Shown piece after piece: positions 1-10,446 of a DNA stretch of 37,639 nucleotides. A program made the position numbers and the translations under genes. The notes under the pieces were generated by a model. It was given only the letters and a program-made list of their open reading frames with translations. It was not told the DNA's origin and ran no database searches. Within the stretch, counting starts at the first letter, position 1. The number at the start of each line of letters is the position of its first letter. Origin of the DNA: Sandaracinaceae bacterium (lineage in GTDB: Bacteria; Myxococcota_A; Polyangia; Polyangiales; Sandaracinaceae); NCBI GenBank assembly GCA_019694315.1, contig JAIBCE010000035.1, positions 1 to 37,639 of the forward strand, written 5' to 3'.

Positions 1-81
1 TTCGCCAACGACAACTGCCGCAGGCTCAACGACAACTACGAGCCCCGGCAGATGGACATCACCAACCTGGCGATGACCGGC
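1..81 (+). CDS. 3' part of an unidentified coding region (partial, end unclear)
   Basis: Reading frame 1 from the first base has G or C in the third position of all 27 codons up to about position 81, while second positions are A-rich. That is the signature of a real plus-strand gene in this DNA. The peptide is Asn/Asp-rich (it contains NDN twice). From position 82 the same frame turns to A/T-ending codons (aga agt agt tgt cgt cga) and stays open without looking coding until 417, antisense to the next gene. A TAG lies at 87-89 in another frame. The gene may therefore end through a frameshift, or the window may show a decayed 3' end. No family is recognised. Confidence 0.35.
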
Positions 82-96
82 AGAAGTAGTTGTCGT
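29..96. repeat. 11-bp perfect inverted repeat at the end of the incoming gene
   Basis: ACGACAACTAC at 29-39 is the exact inverse of GTAGTTGTCGT at 86-96. The motif AACGACAACT also occurs at 7-16 as a direct repeat of 28-37. The right arm lies just after the coding signal stops, so it may form a 3' hairpin, although the 46-nt loop is long. CCGGCA recurs within and just after the loop. Confidence 0.4.
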
Positions 97-166
97 CGAC
101 CGGCAATTCTAGTTGACGTCGATCACCAGTCCACGCCGATTCGCTCTGGAGCGCAAGCGCGACCGA

Positions 167-805
167 TCACACCGAGGCGAGCTCCTCTTCGTACGCACGC
201 GCGCGCTCGTAGGCGGCAGCGCCGTCGAGCAGCCGATTCAGGATGGCGGGTCGGAAGAAGTGGCTCGATGGAGAGAGCTGTCCTCGCAAGCGCTCGAGGC
301 CCGTCGTGGCGGCGCGCCATCCACCGAGCCAGCTCTCGCGCACACGCACTCGCTCGCCCACGATCTCCACATCGATCCATCGCGTCCGCGCGAGGACGAA
401 CGGGCGGATGGCGATGAGGCCGAGCGCGACGAGCGCGGCCGCGATCGGCGCGGTCACGGTGTGCAGCACCACGAGCGTGATCGTGAGCACGAGCGGTCCC
501 GATGCCATCGCGGCCGCCGAGGCGCTCTGGACGTGCTGGGTCACCACGCAGCGACCGCGAACGCGGAGGCGGATCTCGAGCGGCGCCAGCGAGCTCCGCG
601 CCTCGCGAGAGCCCTCCCGATAGCTGGCGACCGCGCGCTCCGCGCTCTCGAGGCGCGGCAGTGTCACCGGCGCCACGCGAACGCCTTCCTCGTGGCGCAG
701 CGCCTCGAGCGCTCGCTCGAGCTCTTCGCGCGCAGCCGCGAGCGAGGCGCGCCCGTCGAAGATCCCATCGACGTCCGTCACGTTCGAGGTGCCCTGACGC
801 CACAT
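167..805 (-). CDS. Hypothetical membrane protein with two transmembrane helices
   Basis: I do not recognise the family. The 212-residue frame starts with a soluble Glu/Arg/Ala-rich segment (about residues 20-75) likely to be helical. Two adjacent hydrophobic helices follow at roughly 100-118 and 120-137, split by a short PIAAALVAL-type turn. A polar tail contains a WLGGW motif and ends in a charged helix. The hydrophobic pair followed by a 'VRVRESWLGG' strand resembles small bacterial membrane proteins with a PH-like cytoplasmic part, but that is only an impression. The ATG at 805 has no spaced Shine-Dalgarno; a GTG at 781 with AGGG about 10 nt upstream is a credible alternative giving 204 residues. 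It is divergent from the zinc-ribbon gene at 925. Confidence 0.6.
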   Translation of the reverse strand: MWRQGTSNVTDVDGIFDGRASLAAAREELERALEALRHEEGVRVAPVTLPRLESAERAVASYREGSREARSSLAPLEIRLRVRGRCVVTQHVQSASAAAMASGPLVLTITLVVLHTVTAPIAAALVALGLIAIRPFVLARTRWIDVEIVGERVRVRESWLGGWRAATTGLERLRGQLSPSSHFFRPAILNRLLDGAAAYERARAYEEELASV

Positions 806-924
806 CTCCGACGAACCGGTCGCGGCTCTTGCGCATTCCGACCGGCCCCCGAGCCCGCCTCGTGGCGCGCGGCGGGTGCGGCCCCTCTCTCGACCCGTCT
901 CGAGACGAGACGTACATCGTGTCG

Positions 925-1287
925 ATGGCGTTCTGGATCGGGCTCGTGATCGCTGCGGTCGCTCTCGTGATCGTGACCGTCGTCGGCGGCTTCGACGCGG
1001 GGATCGTCGTTCCCTGGTGCGCCGCGCTCGTCGTGGCCGTGATCGTGAGGCTCGTCTGGATGCGCGTGCGCTTCGCGTGCCCCTCGTGCGGCGCGCGCCG
1101 GTCCGTCGCGACCGGCGAGGTCACGAGCACCACGCTCGGCTCGCACGTGGTGCACCACGGATCCGGGCTCTCGCGCCACGACGTGCTGCGCCGCCACGTG
1201 GAGCGACATCACCCTCGGCGCTGCCTGGCGTGCGGCGCGGAGTTCACAGCCGTGGTGGAGAGCCATCGCCGACGTCGCGTCCCGTGA
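925..1287 (+). CDS. Small membrane protein with a two-CxxC zinc ribbon
   Basis: This 120-residue protein begins with two closely spaced hydrophobic helices (about residues 3-21 and 27-43). A cytosolic-type tail follows with CPSCG near residue 52 and CLACG near residue 99, an arrangement expected to bind one zinc ion. Between the cysteine pairs is a His-rich stretch (HVVHHGSGLSRHDVLRRHVE). The longer open frame upstream is antisense to the neighbouring gene and loses coding character, so I start at ATG 925; a GTG two codons earlier (919) is equally possible. It converges with gyrB, leaving 30 bp between the stops. Its function is unknown. The zinc-ribbon plus membrane-helix layout recurs in the gene at 9102-9449. 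Confidence 0.65.
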   Translation: MAFWIGLVIAAVALVIVTVVGGFDAGIVVPWCAALVVAVIVRLVWMRVRFACPSCGARRSVATGEVTSTTLGSHVVHHGSGLSRHDVLRRHVERHHPRRCLACGAEFTAVVESHRRRRVP

Positions 1288-1317
1288 AGCGTTCGTCGGC
1301 AACTCCCCCGATCGCGA

Positions 1318-3983
<2,666 letters not shown>

Positions 3984-4037
3984 TCTCGGCAGTGCCGTGC
4001 AACAGGCCGGAATCCAAGAGGAATTAGGGCGATCGTT

Positions 4038-4057
4038 CCACCGCGTCGCGGCGGTGG
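4038..4057 (-). terminator. Stem-loop directly after the lipoprotein stop codon
   Basis: CCACCGC (4038-4044) and GCGGTGG (4051-4057) form a 7-bp G+C stem with a 6-nt loop, three bases past the stop codon of the lipoprotein gene. There is no T tract, so this may be a Rho-assisted or 3'-end-stabilising hairpin rather than a classical intrinsic terminator. Confidence 0.4.
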
Positions 4058-4059
4058 GA

Positions 4060-4674
4060 TCACTCCTCTTCGTCTTCGCCCAGCTGGTAGGCCTGGAGAC
4101 GGCCCGTGGCCGTCACGCCGCTCGCTGCCAAGGAGAGCGTCTGGTGCGCTTCGATCAGCGTGGGGCCCACGTCGGGGCAGTAGATCGTGCGCATCGCGAG
4201 GCCGGACTCGCCGCCCTCTTCGCGGATCTCCACGCAGTGATCGAAGTGGCCGGTGGGCACGTCGACGGAGGCGTCGATGTCGCTCACGCGGGCGGTGCGT
4301 CCGTTGGCCGACGGCCACTCGGCGCCGAGCGTGATGGGCGCGTGCAAGAGGTACACGCCCGCATCCACCCAGAAGAGACCATCGTCGCGCAGCTCGTACG
4401 AGCGCGCATCGCCGGTGGCGAGGCTCTCGACGCGCGCGCCGCCTGCGCTGAACGCGCTCACGCGGAGCACCGACGTCTGTCGCGGCAGGCCCATGCCCGG
4501 ATCGTTCTCGTAGGCCCACGAGTAGCCCGCGCCCATCGGGAACAAGCGGCGCGGCTCGAGGCGCGTCGGATCGTCGGCACCGCCGCGAGGGGCGGCTGCG
4601 CCGCAGGCCGCGAGCGCGAGCGAGACGAAGGGGGCCGAGATCCACATCGCCCGAGGGCGGAGCGCGCGCGTCAT
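4060..4674 (-). CDS. Hypothetical lipoprotein
   Basis: The 204-residue product starts with a basic n-region and a hydrophobic segment ending in the lipobox LAAC (Cys 24), so it should be exported and lipid-anchored. The mature part is mostly beta-type sequence with a YSWAYEND motif, a paired GHFDHCVEIREEGG / MRTIYCPDVGPT segment carrying two cysteines, and an acidic end (GEDEEE). The 'Y.Y..D.GP' portion recalls uncharacterised lipoproteins in which a late strand reads 'yapGvGpv', but I cannot name a Pfam family. It lies upstream of gyrB on the same strand, separated by the gyrB promoter. A second in-frame ATG at 4647 would leave a shorter n-region. It is divergent from the gene at 4772 across 97 bp. 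Confidence 0.7.
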   Translation of the reverse strand: MTRALRPRAMWISAPFVSLALAACGAAAPRGGADDPTRLEPRRLFPMGAGYSWAYENDPGMGLPRQTSVLRVSAFSAGGARVESLATGDARSYELRDDGLFWVDAGVYLLHAPITLGAEWPSANGRTARVSDIDASVDVPTGHFDHCVEIREEGGESGLAMRTIYCPDVGPTLIEAHQTLSLAASGVTATGRLQAYQLGEDEEE

Positions 4675-4756
4675 CCGTGGAGTCTGTGCGATGACGTGAG
4701 CCCGCGCACCTTCAGCTGCGCGCGATTGCCGCGTTTGCGGGCGAATGCCTGGGTCG

Positions 4757-4762
4757 TGTTAG
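4757..4762 (+). promoter_or_regulatory. Candidate -10 element of the 4772 gene (leaderless)
   Basis: TGTTAG at 4757-4762 lies 16 bp after TTGCGG (4735-4740) and only 9 nt before the ATG. No Shine-Dalgarno-like sequence lies between them. A transcript from this promoter would start at or within a few bases of the start codon. Confidence 0.35.
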
Positions 4763-4771
4763 CGTTCGCGT

Positions 4772-5944
4772 ATGCAACTTCGGCTTGGATGGGTGATCCC
4801 GTGTCTCGCGCTCACGCTCGCAGCCCCGGCGCTCGCGCAGCAAACCGATGGCAGCACGACCGCCGACGCCGTCCCTCCGCCTCCGAGCGCGACGGTGAGC
4901 GAGGTGCCGCCCGCACCGCAGCAGCAGGTCGAGGTCGCTCCGGCGCCGCAGGTCGTGACGGTCGCGCCGCAGACCGCCGTGCCCGATCAGTCCGCGACGG
5001 CCGCGGCCTACGGGCAGCCCGTGTATCAAGGCACGCCGCAGGTCTATCCCGAGGTCGCCGCGCCGCGACGGCGTGGTGATCACCTCGAGGACACCGCGAA
5101 CGCCGGCGAGGTCGTCGATCTCATGATCACGGGCGGCGCCTACGGCGTGTTCCTCGCGAACTCGATCATCACGTGGGCCGATCTCGACGATACCTCGTTC
5201 GATCCGATCACGGGCACCTCGCGTCGCTCGTCGGACGACGTGGTCCGCATCCGCTTCGTGGGGACGCTGCTCGGCGCGACGCTGAGCCTGACGGGCCTCC
5301 TGGCCGCCGACGCACCGCGCGGCGTGCCGACGACGATGGCGATGGGCCTGCGCTACGGCACGGCCTTCGCGGGCTTCGGTGCTGGGGCAGCCGGCGCCGA
5401 CGGGGACGCGATGCTCGCCGCGATGTCGCTCGGCGGCGTGATCGGCCTCGGCATCGGCGCGGGCCTCGGCTTCGGCCTCCGCCCTCACACGTCGCGCTCG
5501 CGCTTCGTCGAGAGCGGCTTCCTCTGGGGCACGGCCTTCGGCGGCATGCTCGCCGGCGCCTTCTCGAACACCGATGGCCGCGCCGTGCTCGGCGGCATGC
5601 TCGCGGGCAGCCTCGGCGCGATGCTCGCGCACTCGCTCGTCGCCAGCCTCACGCCCGTGCACGTGGGCCGCGGCTGGCTCATGAACGCCGCGTTCGCCGC
5701 GGGCTCGGGCCTCGCCGCCTTCTTCACGTGGGGCTTCGGCGGGAGCGGCGTCTCGGGCGAGACCTACCTCGCGACCATGAGCGCCACGGGCTTCGTGGCG
5801 CTCGCCGTGGTGTTCGCCGTGACCGACGGCATCCAGGACGCAGGCTGGGACGAGAGCGAGCTGCCCGAGGTCGTGCGCAACATGAGCCTCGATGTCTCCC
5901 CCACGCAGGGCGGCGCGGTCGGCACGATCCGCGGCCAGTTCTGA
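4772..5944 (+). CDS. Secreted or membrane glycine-rich hypothetical protein
   Basis: The 390-residue product has a clear signal peptide (hydrophobic core then ALAQ at about residues 19-23). A Pro/Gln/Val/Ala-rich linker of about 80 residues follows (repeated PPPP, PAPQ, VVTVAP), probably spanning periplasm or cell wall. The rest is a series of Gly/Ala-rich hydrophobic segments (for example GVIGLGIGAGLGFGL and GGMLAGSLGAMLAHSL) of glycine-zipper type. The last residue is Phe, which is common in outer-membrane beta-barrels, but the helical Gly-zipper look argues equally for an integral membrane protein. No family is recognised. The gene stands alone and converges with the minus-strand operon ending at 6205. 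Confidence 0.72.
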   Translation: MQLRLGWVIPCLALTLAAPALAQQTDGSTTADAVPPPPSATVSEVPPAPQQQVEVAPAPQVVTVAPQTAVPDQSATAAAYGQPVYQGTPQVYPEVAAPRRRGDHLEDTANAGEVVDLMITGGAYGVFLANSIITWADLDDTSFDPITGTSRRSSDDVVRIRFVGTLLGATLSLTGLLAADAPRGVPTTMAMGLRYGTAFAGFGAGAAGADGDAMLAAMSLGGVIGLGIGAGLGFGLRPHTSRSRFVESGFLWGTAFGGMLAGAFSNTDGRAVLGGMLAGSLGAMLAHSLVASLTPVHVGRGWLMNAAFAAGSGLAAFFTWGFGGSGVSGETYLATMSATGFVALAVVFAVTDGIQDAGWDESELPEVVRNMSLDVSPTQGGAVGTIRGQF

Positions 5945-6001
5945 CGCGCGGCCGATTCGAGATCCGCGATCGAGTCCCTCCCAATCGAGTCCCCCGTCTC
6001 G

Positions 6002-6025
6002 GTGAAGTCTTTTGATCGACTTCAC
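6002..6025. terminator. Hairpin 1 of the 5945-6204 stack
   Basis: GTGAAGTC (6002-6009) pairs perfectly with GACTTCAC (6018-6025) around the loop TTTTGATC. It is the first of five successive hairpins between two convergent genes and is plausibly part of the 3' end of the 4772 transcript. Confidence 0.45.
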
Positions 6026-6037
6026 GGATCCGGGGGA

Positions 6038-6073
6038 CTACACATGATCGGCGAGACGCCGAGTCATGTGTAG
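6038..6073. terminator. Hairpin 2: 16-bp stem, strong bidirectional terminator candidate
   Basis: CTACACATGA (6038-6047) pairs with TCATGTGTAG (6064-6073). Inside, TCGGCG (6048-6053) pairs with CGCCGA (6057-6062), leaving a 3-nt loop and one bulged G. This is the longest stem in the window. On the plus strand it is followed by the pyrimidine-rich CCTTCCTTTC, a weak stand-in for a T tract. Confidence 0.6.
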
Positions 6074-6083
6074 CCTTCCTTTC

Positions 6084-6106
6084 GGCGGGTCTGATGCAGA
6101 CCCGCC
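6084..6106. repeat. Hairpin 3: GGCGGGTCTG palindrome
   Basis: GGCGGGTCTG (6084-6093) and CAGACCCGCC (6097-6106) form a perfect 10-bp stem with an ATG loop. A second small stem, CCGGC-GAA-GCCGG, follows at 6113-6125. The GGGTCTG...CAGACCC core recurs in the hairpin at 19929-19949, so this appears to be a dispersed element. Confidence 0.6.
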
Positions 6107-6156
6107 CCCCGCCCGGCGAAGCCGGTTCGGGGCCCCCCACCCAACTCCGCTCCGCG

Positions 6157-6206
6157 AAACAGAATCGCCTCGACGCGGATGATCCACTGTCTCGGCGATT
6201 CTGTTT
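6157..6206. terminator. 13-bp inverted repeat at the 3' end of the minus-strand operon
   Basis: AAACAGAATCGCC (6157-6169) is the perfect inverse of 6194-6206, with a 24-nt loop. One arm runs into the TAA stop codon (6205-6207) of the AsmA-like gene. On the minus strand the distal arm ends in CTGTTT. It is probably the terminator of the operon that starts at 9449. Confidence 0.5.
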
Positions 6207-7038
6207 AGAGCATCTCGACGTGCCATTCGGGCGTGGCGTCGAGGTGCTCGGCGCTCACGCGGACGCGGCGCTCGCCCGTGATCGCGCCGAGCTGGATCGA
6301 GCCGAGCACCGGCAGCTCGAGGCTCGCGTCGACGACGCCTTCGAGCGATCCGTGCGCGTGATCGGCGAGCACCGCGACCGTGCGCAGCCGCGGCGTGGCC
6401 GACACGCCGAAGGGCCCCGCGCCCGCGGCGAGCGAGAGCTCGCGCACCTCGAGCGCGACGGGCGTGCCTGCGCTCCGGGCCGGCGCGATGAGGCCCTCGA
6501 GCGACAGCTCCTCGGCGTCGCTCCCCTCGCGCGTGACCGCGAGCTGCTCCACCGAGATCGCAGGGCTGTCGATCTGCGAGAGGCGTGAGGCGAAGTGCAC
6601 GAGGCCGCTCACGCGACGCGGCGCCTCCATCCACACGCCGGCCGCGCCGCTCGCAGACACGTCGTCGGCCGACGCACGCCGCGTGATCGCGATCGACCGA
6701 GCGCGCAGCGCCGAGACCGAGCCGGTCTCGAGCTCGGCGCGGAGGGGCGCGTCCCACGCCACGCGCGCGATCGAGCCCTCGGCGACCTCGCACGTGCTCG
6801 GTGCGATCTCGAGCGCGCCGAGCATCGCAGAGGCCGTGATCGCGAGGCCCTCACAGCGCACGCCTCGCTCCTCGAGCGACCCTGCGACGATCGCCGTGAC
6901 GATCGCGCTCCGCGCGAGCCAGAGCACCGCGACGAGGGCGAGGCTCGCGATCACGAGGCCCAGGGCGATCGCGCGCCATCGACTCGGTCGCGCGTGGCTC
7001 GGCGTCGTCGCGCGCTCGACGCGCTCGTCCTCGCTCAC
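6205..7038 (-). CDS. AsmA-like single-pass membrane protein (hypothetical)
   Basis: The 277-residue product has a short basic cytosolic N-terminus and one strong helix at about residues 23-45. The remaining 230 residues are beta-rich with repeated 'GLVHF', 'LEVRELSL' and 'GVVDASLELPVLGSIQL' strands. One N-terminal anchor followed by repetitive beta structure is the layout of AsmA/DUF748-type envelope proteins that form lipid-transfer grooves, but at 277 residues it is much shorter than typical members, so the assignment is structural analogy only. Its start overlaps the last four bases of the M1 peptidase gene (7035-7038), so translation is probably coupled. It is the third gene of the operon 9449 to 6205. 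Confidence 0.65.
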   Translation of the reverse strand: MSEDERVERATTPSHARPSRWRAIALGLVIASLALVAVLWLARSAIVTAIVAGSLEERGVRCEGLAITASAMLGALEIAPSTCEVAEGSIARVAWDAPLRAELETGSVSALRARSIAITRRASADDVSASGAAGVWMEAPRRVSGLVHFASRLSQIDSPAISVEQLAVTREGSDAEELSLEGLIAPARSAGTPVALEVRELSLAAGAGPFGVSATPRLRTVAVLADHAHGSLEGVVDASLELPVLGSIQLGAITGERRVRVSAEHLDATPEWHVEML

Positions 7039-9092
7039 GGCAGACGCCTCGGTGCGGGCCCGCGTCGCTGGGCCGGCGGACGCTGCGTGTCACGCGGCTC
7101 GGTCGGCGTGGCCTGCGTCTGGCCGAGCCCCTGGATCTCTCCGAGGCGCGCGCGGATCGCGTCGTCGTCCACCTCGCCGCCGCCGAGGAGCGCGCGCAGG
7201 TCGGCGCCGTCTTCGCCACCGCCCCCGCCACCCGCGCCACCGCCCGCGAGCATCGAGCCCATGAGCTGACGAAGGAGCGGGCCCATCGTCGGGTCGTCGA
7301 GCGCCGCCGCGAGCTCGGGCGGCATCATCGTGCGCAGCACGTCGGCGCCGTCGCTCGGGCCGAGATCCTCGTCGCCGTGACGCTCGTGGAGCCAGCGTCG
7401 CGCGAGCGCGCGCACCTCCGCCTCGTGGCCGCGGCTCTCGTGCGCGAGCGCGTCGACCACGTCGCCAGGGCCTGCCTCGCGGAAGCGGTGCTCGGTGACG
7501 TAGCGCGAGAGGCCAGCGAAGAACGCGTCGTCACCCACGCGCTCTCGCACGGCGCCGTAGAAGTACGGGCCCTTGCCGTAGACGAGACCCGCGTACGCGA
7601 TGGGCGCTCCGAACGCGGACGCCGGGCGATCGACGACGTCGTCGGGCAGGCCCTGGATCCGCATCATGTGGTAGTTCATCGCGACCTGTCGCTCGCCCTC
7701 TTCGCGTGCGCGCGCGGCCCCGTGACGGTCCTCCACGTAGAGCATCGCCGCGTACTGCGCGAGCGATTCGTCCACCCACGGATGCGCGCGCGAGTCGCTG
7801 CCCACGAGGCCGTGCCACCACTGGTGCGCGACCTCGTGCGCCGTGACGAATTCGCGCATCGATGCGCTCATCTGCGCGAGCCCGTCGAGGCCTGCGGTGG
7901 CGTCGGAGCCGTCGCCGCCACCGAGCGCGCCGAGGGCGCCGAGCATGCCCGCGGCGCCGCCGCCACCGTCGAGCGCGCCTCGGTAGAACATGAGCGCGAC
8001 CGTCACGAGGCCCGAGAATTCCACGCCGCCCGCGCCGCCCACGAGCGGCGCCTCCACCACGTCGAGCTCCGTGTACGGGTAGGGGCCGAAGCGGCGCGTG
8101 AACACGCGAAAGGCCGCGCACGCCACGTCGGCCACGTGCCGGCCCGCGTCCTGGTCGCGCATGAGGAAGAACGAGCGGATGCGCGTGCCGTCGGCGGTGC
8201 ACTCCTGCGTGACGAAGCGCGGGCTCACGAGGATCGCGAGCTCGCGCACCGCCGCCGCGTGGATCGTGATCTCCTTGCGCGGGGCGCGTCCGGGCGCGTC
8301 GGCCACGTCGGCGACCGAGACCTCCACGCCGCTCGAGGCCACGACCGCCTCCTCGGGCACCACGATGCGTGCGCGCACGTGGTGCGGCGCGTCCGTCGAG
8401 AGGTCTCCCATGGTGCCGCCGTCGTCGGTGACCCAGCGCGTGCCGCGACGGCGTGCGAGGACTGGATAGAACGCCGCGAGCGAGCCGATCCCGCCGCCGT
8501 GCGCGACGAGACCGTAGTCCCCGGGTGTCGAGGCCTGTGTGCCCTCGAGCGCAGCGAGGCCCTCGAGGCCCTGCCCCATCATCGTGAGCCGATCGTCCTC
8601 GAGCTCGCGCATCGTGCCCTGGAGATCGAGCTCGAAGCGGAGCTGGGCCCCCGGCGCGATCGGCGCGTCGGGACGCACCACGATCACGCTGGGTGAGCTC
8701 TGCTCGAAGCCGCAGCTCCGCCCGTCGAGGCAGCGTCCCTCGAGGAAGCGGACGTCGGGATCGCGACCGGGCGCCACCGTCGCGTTCACGAAGACGCGCA
8801 TCACGACCTCGCGCCACGGGCGAGCCTCGGTGTTGGTGACGACCACGCTCTCGCGGAGGCCGAAGCCCCGCAGCTGATCATCGATCGCGACGTGCAGATC
8901 GTAGAGCGGCAGCTGATCGAGGGCGTCCACGCCGAGCTCGGACGCCAGCGCTGCGCGCTCCGAGGGCCGCACGTGATCGAGCAGCGCGCTGGCGTCGTAG
9001 GCGGGGGCACGCGCCACGTCCTGGGCTCGCACGACGCTGGGCGCGAGCAGGGCCAAGAGCGCCGCCGTCGTCGAGCGGAGGGGGGAGGTCAC
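7035..9092 (-). CDS. Secreted M1-family zinc metallopeptidase
   Basis: The 685-residue product has a signal peptide (residues 1-23, ending VRAQ). Its catalytic domain carries the M1 zinc motif HEVAH at 419-423 and the third ligand Glu 442, the exact HExxH-x18-E spacing of gluzincins. GGVEF at about 355-359 stands in the place of the exopeptidase GAMEN motif. A Tyr in the YGKGPYFYGAV region (about residue 500) fits the catalytic tyrosine. A Gly/Ala-rich insert (about 374-402) separates the GAMEN-like strand from HEVAH, and the C-terminus carries a second Gly run and a Pro/Arg/Gln-rich tail in place of the usual helical domain. The start is GTG 9092, nine bases after the preceding gene's stop. 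It probably trims peptides in the periplasm or outside the cell. Confidence 0.9.
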   Translation of the reverse strand: MTSPLRSTTAALLALLAPSVVRAQDVARAPAYDASALLDHVRPSERAALASELGVDALDQLPLYDLHVAIDDQLRGFGLRESVVVTNTEARPWREVVMRVFVNATVAPGRDPDVRFLEGRCLDGRSCGFEQSSPSVIVVRPDAPIAPGAQLRFELDLQGTMRELEDDRLTMMGQGLEGLAALEGTQASTPGDYGLVAHGGGIGSLAAFYPVLARRRGTRWVTDDGGTMGDLSTDAPHHVRARIVVPEEAVVASSGVEVSVADVADAPGRAPRKEITIHAAAVRELAILVSPRFVTQECTADGTRIRSFFLMRDQDAGRHVADVACAAFRVFTRRFGPYPYTELDVVEAPLVGGAGGVEFSGLVTVALMFYRGALDGGGGAAGMLGALGALGGGDGSDATAGLDGLAQMSASMREFVTAHEVAHQWWHGLVGSDSRAHPWVDESLAQYAAMLYVEDRHGAARAREEGERQVAMNYHMMRIQGLPDDVVDRPASAFGAPIAYAGLVYGKGPYFYGAVRERVGDDAFFAGLSRYVTEHRFREAGPGDVVDALAHESRGHEAEVRALARRWLHERHGDEDLGPSDGADVLRTMMPPELAAALDDPTMGPLLRQLMGSMLAGGGAGGGGGGEDGADLRALLGGGEVDDDAIRARLGEIQGLGQTQATPTEPRDTQRPPAQRRGPAPRRLP

Positions 9093-9101
9093 CCAGGAAG
9101 T

Positions 9102-9449
9102 CTACGCGACCGAGCCGTCGACCGGGGTCCGCGCGGCTCGCTTGGCGCGCACGCCCGTCCCGTGCGCGCGTGACGGATCGAGCTCGGCGCTGCACACGCT
9201 GCAGGACGGAGGCTCGCTCTTGTAGCGATAGATCGGGCCGCCCGCGACGATGATGCCCATCATCGTGGGGATCATGCAGAAGTAGTCGGCGCCCATGATC
9301 GGCGAGAGCACGGTGATCACCCCGATCGCGCAGATCCAGACGATCCAGATCTTGCTCCAGTGCGGCCACGGCGCGATGGGCCGCACGACGTCGTCGCATC
9401 GCCAGCAATACATGGTCGGCTCGGCTCGGGCCGGTCCGGACGACGACAT
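9102..9449 (-). CDS. Small membrane protein with two CxxC pairs
   Basis: The 115-residue product has CWRC near residue 15 and CSVC near residue 83, separated by two hydrophobic helices (about 32-48 and 55-72). The helices contain Trp/Ile-rich and Met/Pro-rich segments. The cysteine pairs lie on either side of the membrane hairpin and so should face the same compartment, where they could bind one zinc ion. A strong Shine-Dalgarno (GAGGAGG) sits six bases before ATG 9449, making this the best ribosome site of the operon and probably its first gene. The M1 peptidase follows after 9 bp. Function unknown. Confidence 0.7.
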   Translation of the reverse strand: MSSSGPARAEPTMYCWRCDDVVRPIAPWPHWSKIWIVWICAIGVITVLSPIMGADYFCMIPTMMGIIVAGGPIYRYKSEPPSCSVCSAELDPSRAHGTGVRAKRAARTPVDGSVA

Positions 9450-9572
9450 CGCGCGCCTCCTCGGTTCTCGATCGCCTACGCCTCGGCGTGAGCGAACGCA
9501 AGGACGCGGCGCGTCGGGTCAAGCCGAGGGCGTCGCCGGTCAAGCCGCGATCGACTTCTCGGCGACGCGGCC

Positions 9573-9578
9573 CTATAC
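9573..9578 (+). promoter_or_regulatory. Candidate -10 element (CTATAC) before the 9590 gene
   Basis: CTATAC ends 11 nt before ATG 9590 and no purine-rich ribosome site lies between. No convincing -35 hexamer is visible at the usual distance, so this is a weak call. Confidence 0.25.
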
Positions 9579-9589
9579 GAGCCACCCTC

Positions 9590-10378
9590 ATGGTGGCCCC
9601 GCGCTCGAAGCGAGCTCCGTCCAGGCCAGCGCGCGCCGCGCTGGATCCGCACGTGAACGAGCTGCTCGCGTCGACCGACGCCTTCCTCGCCACGCGCACC
9701 CGCTGGCGAACGCTCGACCCCGCCGCGACGAGGCCTCGCACGCTGGTGGAGCTCGGCCGCGCGATCCTCCCTGCACGCGCCGATCGCCCGTCGATCCATG
9801 ATCAACAGGCGATCGCGTGGGCGATGGCTCTGAGCGATCTCGCGCGCGCGATCGCCCGCGAATTCCCCGACAATATCTTCGCCGATCTCGATCACGTGGG
9901 GAGCGAGCTCCGGCGCGTGGTGGCCGAGGCCGGCCACGTGGCGCTCGAACGCACGATCGATCCGCTCGTCCGCATCCATCGCCTCTACGGCAAGTCCTCG
10001 CGCGTCCGCTTCCGGTACGTGCACGACTTCCTCTACGGCTTCGACTGGGCCAAGTGGGTGGCACGCGAGCCCACCACGCGCGCGCGCGTGCGCCCCTATG
10101 ACCTCGCCTTCCTCGCGCACATCGAGGCGCGCGCTGGTGAGCTCGATGCGCTCGTGGCCGCGGGCGATCCGAGCTACCCGCCGCTCGCGCCGGGCGAGCA
10201 CCGCAACCCCTTCTCGTTCGAGCGCGGGCCCGAGGCCGAGGCGCGCCTCTTCACGTGCTTGGTCGCCCAGGATCTCTTGCCCATCCGCGCATTCGATGCC
10301 GACGCCGCTCCCTCGTGGCAGCGGCCCTTCCACGCAGCGCGCGAGGCGCAGGCGCGCGCCCTCGGTCTCGCACGCTGA
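9590..10378 (+). CDS. Conserved-looking protein of unknown function
   Basis: The 262-residue product is soluble, without signal peptide or membrane helix. It is rich in Arg/Ala/Asp with aromatic clusters, notably RVRFRYVHDFLYGFDWAKWV near the middle and a Pro-rich YPPLAPGEHRNPF segment later. I do not recognise a family or catalytic motif. I prefer ATG 9590 over the upstream ATG at 9488: the first 34 codons of the long frame are Arg-rich with poor codon bias, and a TATAC box lies 11 nt before 9590. There is no good Shine-Dalgarno, so translation may be leaderless. The kinase gene follows 68 bp downstream on the same strand, with its own candidate -10 element. Confidence 0.65.
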   Translation: MVAPRSKRAPSRPARAALDPHVNELLASTDAFLATRTRWRTLDPAATRPRTLVELGRAILPARADRPSIHDQQAIAWAMALSDLARAIAREFPDNIFADLDHVGSELRRVVAEAGHVALERTIDPLVRIHRLYGKSSRVRFRYVHDFLYGFDWAKWVAREPTTRARVRPYDLAFLAHIEARAGELDALVAAGDPSYPPLAPGEHRNPFSFERGPEAEARLFTCLVAQDLLPIRAFDADAAPSWQRPFHAAREAQARALGLAR

Positions 10379-10429
10379 CGTCGCGGCGGTCTCGCGAAGG
10401 GGCTCGCTCGCCCCTCGTCGAGCGAGGTG

Positions 10430-10435
10430 TATGCT
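10430..10435 (+). promoter_or_regulatory. Candidate -10 element (TATGCT) of the kinase gene
   Basis: TATGCT matches four of six -10 positions and ends 11 nt before the start codon, consistent with a very short or absent leader. No clear -35 element is visible. Confidence 0.3.
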
Positions 10436-10446
10436 CGGCCCCGCGC

